Shown piece after piece: positions 8,891 through 16,798 of a stretch of DNA of 64,000 nt. The position numbers were made by a program, and so were the translations under genes. The stretch is taken from assembly GCA_021836125.1 (NCBI GenBank), contig JAKBJF010000001.1, forward strand, positions 93,363-157,362, read 5' to 3'. The notes beneath the pieces are model-generated. The model did not search any database. It had not been told where the DNA came from and worked only from the letters and a program-made list of their open reading frames with translations. Each line of letters opens with the position of its first letter. Position 1 is the first letter of the stretch. The stretch is from Nanobdellota archaeon. GTDB lineage: Archaea; Nanobdellota; Nanobdellia; Parvarchaeales; Parvarchaeaceae.

Positions 8891-9550
8891 ATGCAGAACG
8901 ATGGAATCAGTTTAATAAGTAAGACTATTTACACAAAGCCCACATATTTAGATATGACAAACAAGCGGAACACACTGCTCTATCTAGACAAAGACCTTGT
9001 AACTGCCTCAAAAAAGGCAGGACTTAACCTTTCGTTGGTTGCCGAGGAGGCATTGAGATCTAGACTGCCTTATTATGGGGAGTTTAGACCAGAAACTCAT
9101 CTTATGCAGGCACTTGAGCAAGGGTCTGCAGCAATCTTGCCGCTTCGCATAGAAGAACTGCACATAATAGACAAAATGGTAAATAAAACTATAGAGTTAA
9201 AGGGCTTAAACTTGATTGTAGGGGGAAACAACACGGGAAAGAGCACTATTTTTAGACTCATATGTGGGGCGTTTAAGATAAGCCAATTGAATAGATTGTC
9301 GTATCACCTGTCCAGTAAAATAGAAGTGACTATTGCACCGACAAGGAGGATTGACTATGGAGAAGCAGAGTCCGATTCGAGAATTCCTTTGAACACGCAA
9401 TGCCTTGTCACAGATACATTATTTACGCAACTTGATGGGGAGTCACGATCAAAGATGCTGAAGTATCTCATCAAAACCGGTGCACAGCTTGTTCTAATGG
9501 AGTTGGAAGTACTGAAAGGCGCAGAAAAATTCAATGTTATAAAACTGTAA
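8891..9550 (+). CDS. CcdA-like ribbon-helix-helix domain fused to a reduced ABC-type ATPase
   Basis: This 219-aa protein has two parts. Residues about 23-62 (KRNTLLYLDKDLV...ASKKAGLNLSLVAEEALRSRL) form a CcdA/RHH DNA-binding or antitoxin unit. Residues about 90-219 form a P-loop ATPase: Walker A GGNNTGKST at 111-119, a Walker B-like CLVTD, and an ABC D-loop-like TQLDGESRSKML. Only about 55 residues separate Walker A from Walker B, and no LSGGQ signature is seen, so the helical subdomain is missing. A gene-regulatory or antitoxin-like ATPase is a reasonable guess; no toxin partner is adjacent. An alternative start is the ATG at 8954, directly before the RHH. Confidence 0.65.
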   Translation: MQNDGISLISKTIYTKPTYLDMTNKRNTLLYLDKDLVTASKKAGLNLSLVAEEALRSRLPYYGEFRPETHLMQALEQGSAAILPLRIEELHIIDKMVNKTIELKGLNLIVGGNNTGKSTIFRLICGAFKISQLNRLSYHLSSKIEVTIAPTRRIDYGEAESDSRIPLNTQCLVTDTLFTQLDGESRSKMLKYLIKTGAQLVLMELEVLKGAEKFNVIKL

Positions 9551-9613
9551 AAATGATATGGCGCCCCTCATAAACATTGTACCTTTGAATAAAGATATTA
9601 GAGATTTGTTTAA

Positions 9614-9838
9614 TTAGATGACTTGTTGCCTAATTTCCAGCGGATAGACTTTGTTCTTGAATGTAGATGGAATGCTCCAACGCCATATCGTGCTAGGGGC
9701 GATGCCAAGGATTTGGGCAGCTTTTATCTTGCTTAATCCATATTGGACCATGGCTGCGACCTTGATTTTTTCCTGGTTTGTGTAATGCCGCCCCGTCATA
9801 TCTATTTTAGAAAAGAGACTACTTAAATGACCTTCCAT
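9614..9838 (-). pseudogene. Broken copy of the three-HTH protein (first HTH unit only)
   Basis: The 74-aa product is nearly identical to residues 1-75 of the full-length three-HTH protein encoded at 16799-17539, including YGLSKIKAAQILGIAP and TIWRWS. It stops at a TAA where the intact gene has AAA. About 20 nt of recognisable similarity continue past the stop before homology fades, so this is a degenerate duplicate. Similarity also extends about 130 nt upstream, through repeat copy B. The short product could still bind DNA through its single HTH. Confidence 0.75.
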
Positions 9839-9930
9839 CGCTTGCCAAAGTTGGCTAAATTTAGAGCGTCATTTTGGAAGAAGCTATGCGCGTAAACATC
9901 GACTGGTAAGCCACTACAAGCATTCTAAGG

Positions 9931-9967
9931 GGCAGATTTGCCAAAATTTACATTCGGATGTACTGAC
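9931..9967 (+). repeat. 37-bp island repeat, copy B
   Basis: This copy reads GGCAGATTTGCCAAAATTTA then CATTCGGATGTACTGAC. It lies about 93 nt upstream of the start of the broken HTH gene on the other strand, the same arrangement as copy C upstream of the intact gene. The intervening sequence is also similar between the two loci. Confidence 0.8.
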
Positions 9968-10027
9968 TCACAGTACCTCCGAAAGTAGACAGATAGCGCT
10001 TAAATAAAAGTTCTACAATATTATTTT

Positions 10028-10246
10028 ATGACACGTCTTATTAAGTTTAGAGTACGTTTTAGGCCACAGAATGCAATCGATTATCCAGAATTATCAATGA
10101 TTGTAGAAATAGATGAAGTGCACTTAACTCCAAAAAGCCTCATTGATGCAATAGACAAAAGCAGGCAAGAAATGCTTGCCGCAACTAACTATATTAAAAA
10201 AAGACTTCCTAATAATGATATTATTGGTATAAAGAGACTTAACTAG
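10028..10246 (+). CDS. Small hypothetical protein converging on the transposase
   Basis: I do not recognise this 72-aa protein. It starts with a beta-rich, basic segment (MTRLIKFRVRFRP) and ends in a helical, Lys-rich tail. A TATA-like cttaaata lies about 25 nt before the ATG, which supports a real leaderless gene. Its stop overlaps the transposase stop region by 4 nt, so the insertion sequence may have landed just against it or may include it. Confidence 0.5.
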   Translation: MTRLIKFRVRFRPQNAIDYPELSMIVEIDEVHLTPKSLIDAIDKSRQEMLAATNYIKKRLPNNDIIGIKRLN

Positions 10247-11814
10247 CCATTCGGATCCTTTCCTTTTGTAAGCAAAGCTATAGCGAACTTCTTTGCAGTT
10301 ATTTGCGTTTCCTTGAGAGATAAACCTAAGAACATCGCCAACCCCAAGTCAACGAGTAGCCAGCAGTTGTACAGAACAACAGATAGCATAAAGTAAAGAT
10401 AGCGGATTGTGTAATTTACAGATGTAGTTTTGCCTCGAAAAGTATACTTCTTGACACGGTAACCAGTTTCAATCTGCCAACGAGAACGGTACATTTCGCC
10501 TATTCTAAACGCCAGAATCAAGTCCTCTGAACTCAGATGGATGTTCGTCGCAAAATAATGTTTATTGCCATCTCTTTCCAGCACTACTAAATTGAATCTG
10601 CTGTCTTTCATTGCACAGTTTGGATATATTCTGGGAGCACTTAACCTACTGACCCGCTTTACTACAAGTGCATTGGTCTTAGCGGGCATTATGTACTGCA
10701 GACTAAGTTTTTTGAATAGATTTATCACAGGCGAACTGAAGAAGCCCCTATCCAAGAAGACTTTTCCTATGTTTACTCTTGTCTTGGCGTAAGTAAGTAG
10801 TTTTTCGACCAGTTCCGTCTGATCGTCCTCAGCAAGGATTGGCAGTGCAAACAACGTGAACCTTTGACCGTGGTTCACTATGTCCAGAGTTATGAATTTG
10901 TAAGCCCAGGATGTTCCCTGCTCTGGCTTTGTCCCCATTACGCCATAGTTTTCTATGTCGCCGTAAAACAGCCAGGAAGTCGCATCTATCGCCACATCAA
11001 CCTTTCTCGTCCCTATCAGTCTCATCTGCTTAGCCGTTCTGAACGTAAGTTCGAATATCTCAAGGAAAATTTCCCTTAGCTCAGCCATGCCAAACTTCTT
11101 TATGTGATATAATAATGTGTCGGCGTTAGGAGACCTTCTTTTTAGAAGATCAGAGAATATGGCAGCGCCGCTTTCGGCAAAGTTCTGCTCGTAAGCAATC
11201 CAGATTAGCGTGTCCAGAAGCTCCTCATTCTTGAATACGGCATTGTGCCTAAGCTTGAACTTAAGCTTCTTCTTCAGGCGGTTCTTCACGAAGGAAATTA
11301 ATTCTGCTGCCTTTGCGCCCTTATGGTTGCAGATAGTCTTTTCGGATGAATTTTCTTTGGGTTTTTTCTCTCGGCTATCAATGTCTAAAATGATGTTAAA
11401 CCTCTCGGCAGCTTCTCTTGTCGTGGTGATAACAAAGTCCACAAGCGCAAGGTCTTCTTTATCTAAAGTCTTTGTAAAGTGCCAGATGTCCTGTTGTGTT
11501 GGGATAATCACGCCGTTTTCGTTCTTGTCGAAGCCGAGCAACAGCGCTTCTTCTGGTCTGTTCCGCAGATAATTAACCAACGCTCTGAAGGACTTGATAT
11601 TCTTAAGTCTGAGCAAAAGATATGCTTTTGTCATAGTGTCTCTGGAGAAAGTCCTACGGGTGCTTATGCCAGGTGCAAGTTGCAACTTAGAAATAAGAAG
11701 TGAAACTGAAATTTCATTTTTACTGTTAATAAGATCAGTATAAGTAGCGAATATATCATTCGCTAAATACTTATATTCTCCGTCTATCTTTCTTATATCT
11801 GTAGAGTTTTCCAT
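10243..11814 (-). mobile_element. Insertion sequence transposase, DDE type (IS4/ISH3-like)
   Basis: This 523-aa DDE transposase appears full length. Candidate catalytic residues are D277 in VDVAIDATSW, D355 in KVFLDRGFF, and E449 in YRSRWQIETGYRVKK, the YREK-like signature of the IS4 superfamily; the spacing fits ISH3-like archaeal members. The helical N-terminal part (1-270) would carry DNA-binding functions. The frame has no internal stop, so the element may still be mobile. I could not find convincing terminal inverted repeats or a target duplication by eye. The inverted repeat at 11831-11863 is close to one end and is a candidate boundary. Confidence 0.88.
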
Positions 11815-11830
11815 AACTGGGAATTCTATG

Positions 11831-11863
11831 CAAGGGGTTACGCTGTCAAGGTTTAACCCCTTG
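11831..11863. terminator. Inverted repeat, possible terminator or IS end
   Basis: A perfect 10-bp inverted repeat (CAAGGGGTTA / TAACCCCTTG) encloses a 13-nt loop and is followed on the plus strand by a T-rich run. It sits between the transposase start and the end of the 59-aa gene upstream. It may end transcripts or mark the right side of the insertion sequence. No matching sequence was seen at the other side of the transposase gene. Confidence 0.45.
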
Positions 11864-11875
11864 GTTTTGTCTTTT

Positions 11876-12055
11876 TTATCCTAGAAGACTAACTAGTCCT
11901 ACCACGCCTAATAAGGCGGACAGAAGTAGCCCAAAACCAAGGGCTATTGTGCCAGCCATGGCAGTCAAACTTGATTGCATAAGGGCGTAGCCCATAGCAG
12001 TCAATCCTCCTGCTCCAGAAAGGGCAGTAAGGATATTTTTTATTTCTTTGGCCAT
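11876..12055 (-). CDS. 59-aa two-helix membrane protein with strong ribosome binding site
   Basis: The start chosen is the ATG at 12055, because AAGGGAGG lies 4-5 nt before it. An in-frame ATG at 12361 exists, but that extension would run through the tRNA-like element. The peptide has a short basic start (MAKEIKN) and two Gly/Ala/Leu-rich hydrophobic stretches, about residues 9-30 and 33-58, ending in VVGLVSLLG. Size and composition recall small virus or plasmid membrane proteins and holin-like peptides, but no family is recognised. It lies between an insertion sequence and the restriction island. Confidence 0.6.
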   Translation of the reverse strand: MAKEIKNILTALSGAGGLTAMGYALMQSSLTAMAGTIALGFGLLLSALLGVVGLVSLLG

Positions 12056-12194
12056 AAGGCCTCCCTTAAAAGACAAGGCGGAGGCTATGCTCGAGCACCA
12101 GGCAATAAAGTTTAATAATAGAACCAGTCTATCATTAAATGTGGTTGTGGTGCTGCACTGCAGTGCCTTGCATTTTAAGTATAAAATTATCTTT

Positions 12195-12275
12195 GCCCCA
12201 ATCGGGAATCGAACCCAATAGGTGCAGTGTAGTCGATGTATGCTGTGATACACTGCACCCGCGCCGCGCTGGGGC
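12195..12275 (-). ncRNA. tRNA-like element lacking a canonical D arm
   Basis: Read on the minus strand, the element has a 7-bp acceptor stem (GCCCCAG with TTGGGGC, one G-T pair) and a perfect T arm (TTGGG, loop TTCGATT, CCCGA) joined directly to it. The 50 nt between do not hold D and anticodon arms. They contain a 9-nt GC-rich linker (CGCGGCGCG) and a perfect 11-bp hairpin (GGTGCAGTGTA / TACACTGCACC) with a 17-nt loop. No normal anticodon loop can be placed. It may be a tRNA remnant at an integration site, a highly divergent tRNA, or a tRNA-mimicking RNA. Confidence 0.5.
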
Positions 12276-12521
12276 GTTTTTGTTTTCTTGCTGTATATAC
12301 CTAAGTCATTACTTCGGCAAGAAGTTGAAACGTTTAAAAAGAAGAGTTGTGATATTATCATATCGGGATTAATACGGTGTTTTGTTTAAGCGCGAAGCAC
12401 CGCATTGATCTTATTTAAGATTCTTTATCATTCGCCTCCGCATAAATTATATTTCATATATCTTATTGGAGATACCACTATTTATAGTTTCTTAAAGTGC
12501 TGAGAGAACTTGAAAATACAT
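12276..12521. other. Gene-free stretch between the tRNA-like element and the ParB-like gene
   Basis: No coding frame is convincing here. The sequence is AT-rich and includes a T run right before the tRNA-like element (read on the plus strand, GTTTTTGTTTT). It contains nothing I can name. Confidence 0.4.
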
Positions 12522-13568
12522 TTATTTCTTGATTGTCCGCATACTCTGAAGGTTATCCAATAAGGATTTGGCCTCCTTTACTAATACCCTTAGAATCTCC
12601 ATCTTTGCATCATTTTTGGCAGCGCTGACGCGTTCTTCTGGCGGTAACGAACGACATGTTTCTATTGCGGTATAAATTTTTTTAAAATAGCGATCCGTCC
12701 TAGCTGGGTTCTTTTGATCCAATTCTTCTCTGGCAGCTTTTCCACCACGTACATCAAATGTTCTGGTTAATGTTTTGTCTTTCAATATTTCATCCAAAAT
12801 CCTGACATCTCTTACATCTTTAAACCTCTTTGCATTAACCCACTGCGTAAATAAATCTACATTACTTGAATCTTTTCGCCACTCAGCCAAATTTTTATTT
12901 TTGTAGAGCTCTTCAAAATATGTATACTTTTCCCAACGTAGGTTATCATTAGGATATCTCTTGGCGTATCTTTCGGTGGCATCATAAGCATCTATTGCTC
13001 TAGCAATTGTTGCTCTGCTCATCCTCAAAATTCCTGCAATATTTTCGTATATAAGTTTATATTTTGTATTAAGTTCCTTAATGAACTTTGCTTTGTTGAT
13101 TGGCTTCCATGTCTGCTTTCCAGCTATGTGTTCAAGGATTAAAAGTAAAGCTATCGTGCTTTGAGACGTCTTAGGGGGGATAATTTTGCACGGTACTTTA
13201 TCAAATGCTTCTGCTTTAACACCTTCCAACTTACCGCCACGAGCCTCTTCTTTCAATTTTTTTAAACACGCCAAACGTCGATTGCCTTCCTTTACTATAA
13301 AAGTTTTATCGATTTTTTCCACTAAAAGTGGCTCATAAATACCTTTTACCGCGAAGATTTGATTATACAGGTCCCTAGTTTCTGTGTCTTCCCAAATTTC
13401 CTTTTCTATTGTCTCTGGAGTCAAAGTTTTTACAAGTGCGATGTGGTAGAACCTTGGGTTGGATAAATCATAGGATAAGTCGGTTATATCTATTGTTTTT
13501 GTTTCGGAGTCTTGTAAGACTCTTTTTAGCTCGTCTTGATAAATTCGTGCTACCCTCTTTCGTCCCAT
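12522..13568 (-). CDS. ParB/Srx-domain protein
   Basis: This is a 348-aa protein. Residues about 25-140 resemble the ParB N-terminal (ParB/sulfiredoxin-like) nucleotide-binding fold. The signature is VKEGNRRLACLKKL, with EGNRR at 94-98 matching the ParB GxRR phosphate motif. A helix-turn-helix follows (YENIAGILRMSRATIARAI, about 175-193), then a helical C-terminal part. ParB homologues outside partition loci are common beside DNA methyltransferases on mobile elements, as here; no ParA partner is nearby. A possible TATA (ataatttta) precedes the start. Role in partition, regulation or DNA modification cannot be separated from sequence. Confidence 0.75.
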   Translation of the reverse strand: MGRKRVARIYQDELKRVLQDSETKTIDITDLSYDLSNPRFYHIALVKTLTPETIEKEIWEDTETRDLYNQIFAVKGIYEPLLVEKIDKTFIVKEGNRRLACLKKLKEEARGGKLEGVKAEAFDKVPCKIIPPKTSQSTIALLLILEHIAGKQTWKPINKAKFIKELNTKYKLIYENIAGILRMSRATIARAIDAYDATERYAKRYPNDNLRWEKYTYFEELYKNKNLAEWRKDSSNVDLFTQWVNAKRFKDVRDVRILDEILKDKTLTRTFDVRGGKAAREELDQKNPARTDRYFKKIYTAIETCRSLPPEERVSAAKNDAKMEILRVLVKEAKSLLDNLQSMRTIKK

Positions 13569-13659
13569 TTTACAGTTAGTAGCGCGTAATATTAATAGTT
13601 TTCTATAATTTTATGAGAACTAAAAAGAACCCATTTTTACTTTGAATCAATTAGATCAT

Positions 13660-14553
13660 TTAATTTAGATTGTAGTTCCTTATAAGCAGTTCATTACCTA
13701 CCTTTGCAGTTTTTTTGCTTGAATTATTTGTGCCGTATCTTAATCTCCATGTAAGCTTGACCCATTTTTCTGAATGATTCTCACAAAATAATTTTTGTAT
13801 TTTAGAGCAATTATCATATGTGACCAACCAATTATGCTTACAAATAACTAGCTTTCTAAAAAAGATATCATGATTAAATTTAATATGCAACTGCCCATGC
13901 TTGCCATAAAGTTTAGACTTTGAGTTAGAATAGTATGGTGGATCCAAAAAAATGAAAACATTGTTTCCGTCATTCTTCAATAGTTTTGAATAATCCCAGT
14001 TTGTTATCTTAACCCCTTGCAAAAGGGTTGAGGCAGCAATAATCCTATCTATAGAGGACTGTGTAAACCTTCCTTTGAAAGCCTGCTCTGAATACCCTCC
14101 AGATTCCGTCAACCCAGAGAAAGTTACTCTATTCAAGATAAAAAACCTAGCTGCGATATCAATACTGTCTGTTAGTTTATTTGCTGTGTTAATTAACGAA
14201 TCATATAATTTCCGTCCATTTTTATAATGTTCTTTTAATAAGTTTATTGCCGCCACGAGTTCTTGCGGTGAATCCCTACACGCAGTCCAGAAGTTATACA
14301 GGTTATAATCTATATCATTTATCCAGTATTTTTTTTCTGGGAACCTTTGTTTAAGAGCAAAAAAGAGCGAGCCTCCTCCAATCATAGGTTCTCTGTATTC
14401 ATTAAAATCTGGAACGAATGGTATAATATATTTTATTGCTTTTGATTTTCCTCCAGGAAATCTAAGAGGACTTTTTATGAGACACACGCCCGAGAGCTTA
14501 ATAACTTCCTTCTTCCTGTTCTGCTCTTGCGTCGAGAAAACTCCAGTTTCCAT
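13660..14553 (-). CDS. D12-class (Dam-like) adenine-N6 DNA methyltransferase
   Basis: This 297-aa alpha-class adenine methyltransferase has motif X as SPLRFPGGKSK (about 28-38), the SAM-binding REPMIGGGSLFF at 54-65, and catalytic DPPY at 204-207 in FLDPPYYSN. The D12 family includes Dam and M.DpnII, which methylate adenine, often at GATC; the site here is unknown. Its start follows the stop of the DUF2080-like gene with no gap, so the two are co-translated from the divergent promoter at 14751-14775. It is shifted to AT-rich codons like the rest of the island. Confidence 0.9.
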   Translation of the reverse strand: METGVFSTQEQNRKKEVIKLSGVCLIKSPLRFPGGKSKAIKYIIPFVPDFNEYREPMIGGGSLFFALKQRFPEKKYWINDIDYNLYNFWTACRDSPQELVAAINLLKEHYKNGRKLYDSLINTANKLTDSIDIAARFFILNRVTFSGLTESGGYSEQAFKGRFTQSSIDRIIAASTLLQGVKITNWDYSKLLKNDGNNVFIFLDPPYYSNSKSKLYGKHGQLHIKFNHDIFFRKLVICKHNWLVTYDNCSKIQKLFCENHSEKWVKLTWRLRYGTNNSSKKTAKVGNELLIRNYNLN

Positions 14554-14745
14554 TTATTTTGCATCGTCCGTTGTGTCATCGTCTATTATAACCAAATATA
14601 CCTTTTTGCCAATGAATTCTTTTAAACAATCTACCTTTGCACCCGTACCAAAACTAGTTACCCTCCGCTCAAGCACGCTACACATACCAGTTATTTTAAC
14701 CTCTTTTTTAATCTCTACATTTACTTTATGTCTACCTTTTCCCAT
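14554..14745 (-). CDS. Small DUF2080/AbrB-like protein
   Basis: The 63-aa product carries the DUF2080 pattern: a short basic start, then ERRVTSFGTGAKVDCLKEFIGKKVYLVII, matching the family consensus VTxFGxxAKVxxPKxxIGKxVxVV. These proteins are often annotated as transposon-encoded and have a swapped-hairpin AbrB-like fold. It is the first gene of the transcript with the D12 methyltransferase and starts about 24 nt from its TATA half-site, so it is probably leaderless. It may regulate the divergent restriction and modification genes. Confidence 0.7.
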   Translation of the reverse strand: MGKGRHKVNVEIKKEVKITGMCSVLERRVTSFGTGAKVDCLKEFIGKKVYLVIIDDDTTDDAK

Positions 14746-14750
14746 TTTAT

Positions 14751-14775
14751 TTTATATATATTAAATATATATAAA
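14751..14775. promoter_or_regulatory. Palindromic divergent promoter of the restriction-modification genes
   Basis: A perfect inverted repeat with 12-nt arms (TTTATATATATT / AATATATATAAA) around one central base lies between the DUF2080-like/methyltransferase transcript and the restriction gene. Each arm contains a TATA box. On the left it is spaced for the ATG at 14745. On the right it would set transcription near 14778-14800. Both directions overlap, so binding of the transcription machinery may be mutually exclusive, which would tie nuclease and methylase levels together. Confidence 0.6.
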
Positions 14776-14828
14776 TTTTGACTATCTACACATCCGTAGT
14801 ATTTAATCAGTCTTTGTCCATAGTTGAT

Positions 14829-15581
14829 ATGGATGATGATAGTAAGTCAGAAATAAAAAACCTGTTACTTGAAAAATTAGATAAAAAATTGAATTCATAC
14901 GAGTCAGAAACAGATTATATGCCTTTCTTCCAGGCCATTTTTAACAAAAATCAGATAGCAACCGCTTCCATCCTTCAATCATTTTATACCTCTTTTGGAA
15001 TGTCTATGTATGAACAGATAGGACAGATTGTAGCTATTAGTAACGGTTTTGAAGCAGAGCGCCAATACCTCCTTTTAGGGGACATTGATAATAATACAGA
15101 AAATTTAATAAATAAAATTAAAAGGGATTTGATAGATGGCAAAAGGACACCGGATCTAAAAGAGGAAGTTAACTTAATAAAGAATAGTATTCAGTCATCC
15201 AAGCCTAAACAGGACAATGACAGTACAATAGATCTATTTATAAAAAACAAGAAAGGAATGGAGTATTATTTTGATTTAAAAACTGTAAAACCAAACAAGG
15301 GCGATTTTGAGTCCTTTAAGGGAAGATTATTACGCTGGATCGGTCTTAGATTGAGTCAATCGAAGTCTGCGGATGTTCACGTAGCTATAGCTTTACCATA
15401 CAATCCGTATTATCCTAAAAGATACGTTCGTTTTGGATCTGATAAATTATTTGATAGGTCTCAATTATTAGTGCAGGACGATTTTTGGAATTTAATTGGT
15501 GGGAAGGGCACATTTAAAGAAATTATAGATATATTCAAACAAGTTGGCAAAGAACTTAGGACTAGAATAGATAAAATTTAA
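14829..15581 (+). CDS. Type II restriction endonuclease, TdeIII/MjaII family
   Basis: This 250-aa nuclease matches the TdeIII family over its whole length: ETDYMPF near the start, FEAERQY, the nuclease core TIDLFI...YYFDLKTVKPNKGDF (D and DxK of a PD-(D/E)xK site), IALPYNPYYPK, and DFWNLIGGKGTF near the end. To my recollection named members (MjaII, TdeIII) cut GGNCC. I chose the ATG at 14829 because family members begin just before IKNLLLEKL; a TTG at 14778 would add 17 residues. It converges with a methyltransferase whose stop is 16 nt away. Confidence 0.8.
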   Translation: MDDDSKSEIKNLLLEKLDKKLNSYESETDYMPFFQAIFNKNQIATASILQSFYTSFGMSMYEQIGQIVAISNGFEAERQYLLLGDIDNNTENLINKIKRDLIDGKRTPDLKEEVNLIKNSIQSSKPKQDNDSTIDLFIKNKKGMEYYFDLKTVKPNKGDFESFKGRLLRWIGLRLSQSKSADVHVAIALPYNPYYPKRYVRFGSDKLFDRSQLLVQDDFWNLIGGKGTFKEIIDIFKQVGKELRTRIDKI

Positions 15582-15596
15582 TAAAGTCGCCCGTCC

Positions 15597-16793
15597 TTAT
15601 TTATTCCTAAAATAAAATATCGATTCAAAATAAGGTTTTCCTGTCCTTGTTGTTCTCATCAGCACCGGCCTGTTAAAAGTATCAATTAGCTCAAATCCGC
15701 AGGACTTCCCTATGTTTGTATAAAGATTAAACTTATCATTTGCCACAATGAACACTTTTGCATTTGATTTCAAAAAGCGCTTTATATTATTAAAAACAGC
15801 AATAATGTCATTTGAGTAGTCTTCTCTAGATTGCCAACCCTGCCCTTTTTTGGCAGGACCTATTTCTTTTGTATCTAGTCTAGGAAAACCAAATAGCTCA
15901 TACGCATATTCGTGCTGTTCATGATAGTCTATTACACCGACATATGGCGGAGAAGTAAATATACCATCTACTTTTAGTGAAGGCGGTAAATCTACAAATC
16001 TAGAATCTCCTTGTATAATACTCATTTCGACATCGTTCCTTATCTCACTGAATTCTTCTATTCTATAATATGTGTCCCAAGCATAGCGCCAGATAAATTT
16101 AAATGCTTCATTTGTAGGTATACAATATCTTTTATGTTTTATGCACCAGTATCTTTCTTTAAGCGGAGCCTTTGGTCTTGCCAACTCATAGTGAGTAATA
16201 AGTCTTGCAGACCTAGCCGATCTTGATAAAATAATTTTAAATAAATCCTGATATTTGTAGTTCTGCAACTTGCTCCTAAAAAATAAGATTTCTTGCAGGG
16301 CGACGGGCGCAAACCAATCATTCAAATATTTGCTTTCTGTGGTAAATTTCTCTACACGCACACCCTTTCTTAAATTTTCGCTGAACTCTTTTGTTTTTTT
16401 AAGGATATCATTTAATTCGGAACGCAATTCATTTATATCATATTTATCCGCCTTTGCCTTGCAAATTAGTGCATTGAACGGAGATAGTTCTATTCCTACA
16501 GATGGCATGCCTAAAACATTTGCTTCTATAGATGTAGTTCCAGAACCAACGAAAGGATCCAATATTATATCCCCTCTTTTAAAGAATTTTCTTAAAAATA
16601 CTTCTACAAGCTGCGGTACAAATTTACCTAAGTAGGGATGTAACCTATGAACGTGTTTTGTTCTTTCTGATTCTCTAACATTCAAAAAGGTCAGGTCATT
16701 TCCTAAAGTTTCTATATTTTTGGTTATATCAGATCGTTCTTTTACTTCATTAAAATCTATACCAAATTTATTAGCAATCTGTTCTAATTCCAT
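15597..16793 (-). CDS. DNA methyltransferase (TSPPY type), probable cognate of the restriction enzyme
   Basis: The 398-aa protein has HPYLGKFVPQLV (motif X region), the SAM motif LDPFVGSGTTSIEA at 78-91 and catalytic TSPPY at 280-284, followed by VIDYHEQHEYAYELFG. The order SAM motif, long middle region, catalytic motif is alpha-like. The SPPY form is typical of N4-cytosine methyltransferases but also occurs in N6-adenine ones. Lying tail-to-tail with the TdeIII-like nuclease, it is the likely protecting enzyme. It follows the three-HTH gene by 5 nt on the same strand, so that protein may control its expression. Confidence 0.87.
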   Translation of the reverse strand: MELEQIANKFGIDFNEVKERSDITKNIETLGNDLTFLNVRESERTKHVHRLHPYLGKFVPQLVEVFLRKFFKRGDIILDPFVGSGTTSIEANVLGMPSVGIELSPFNALICKAKADKYDINELRSELNDILKKTKEFSENLRKGVRVEKFTTESKYLNDWFAPVALQEILFFRSKLQNYKYQDLFKIILSRSARSARLITHYELARPKAPLKERYWCIKHKRYCIPTNEAFKFIWRYAWDTYYRIEEFSEIRNDVEMSIIQGDSRFVDLPPSLKVDGIFTSPPYVGVIDYHEQHEYAYELFGFPRLDTKEIGPAKKGQGWQSREDYSNDIIAVFNNIKRFLKSNAKVFIVANDKFNLYTNIGKSCGFELIDTFNRPVLMRTTRTGKPYFESIFYFRNK

Positions 16794-16798
16794 TATAA

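Noticed and set aside
11831..11863. Terminal inverted repeat of the insertion sequence
   Set aside because: No matching sequence was found next to the transposase 3' end, so only a hairpin is supported.
12195..12275. Split-tRNA 3' half as in Nanoarchaeum
   Set aside because: Both acceptor strands are present in the same unit and the complementary arms are internal, so trans-splicing with a second half is not required by what is seen.
12056..12361. N-terminal extension of the 59-aa membrane protein to an ATG at 12361
   Set aside because: It would translate through the tRNA-like element, and the strong AAGGGAGG sits just before the internal ATG at 12055.
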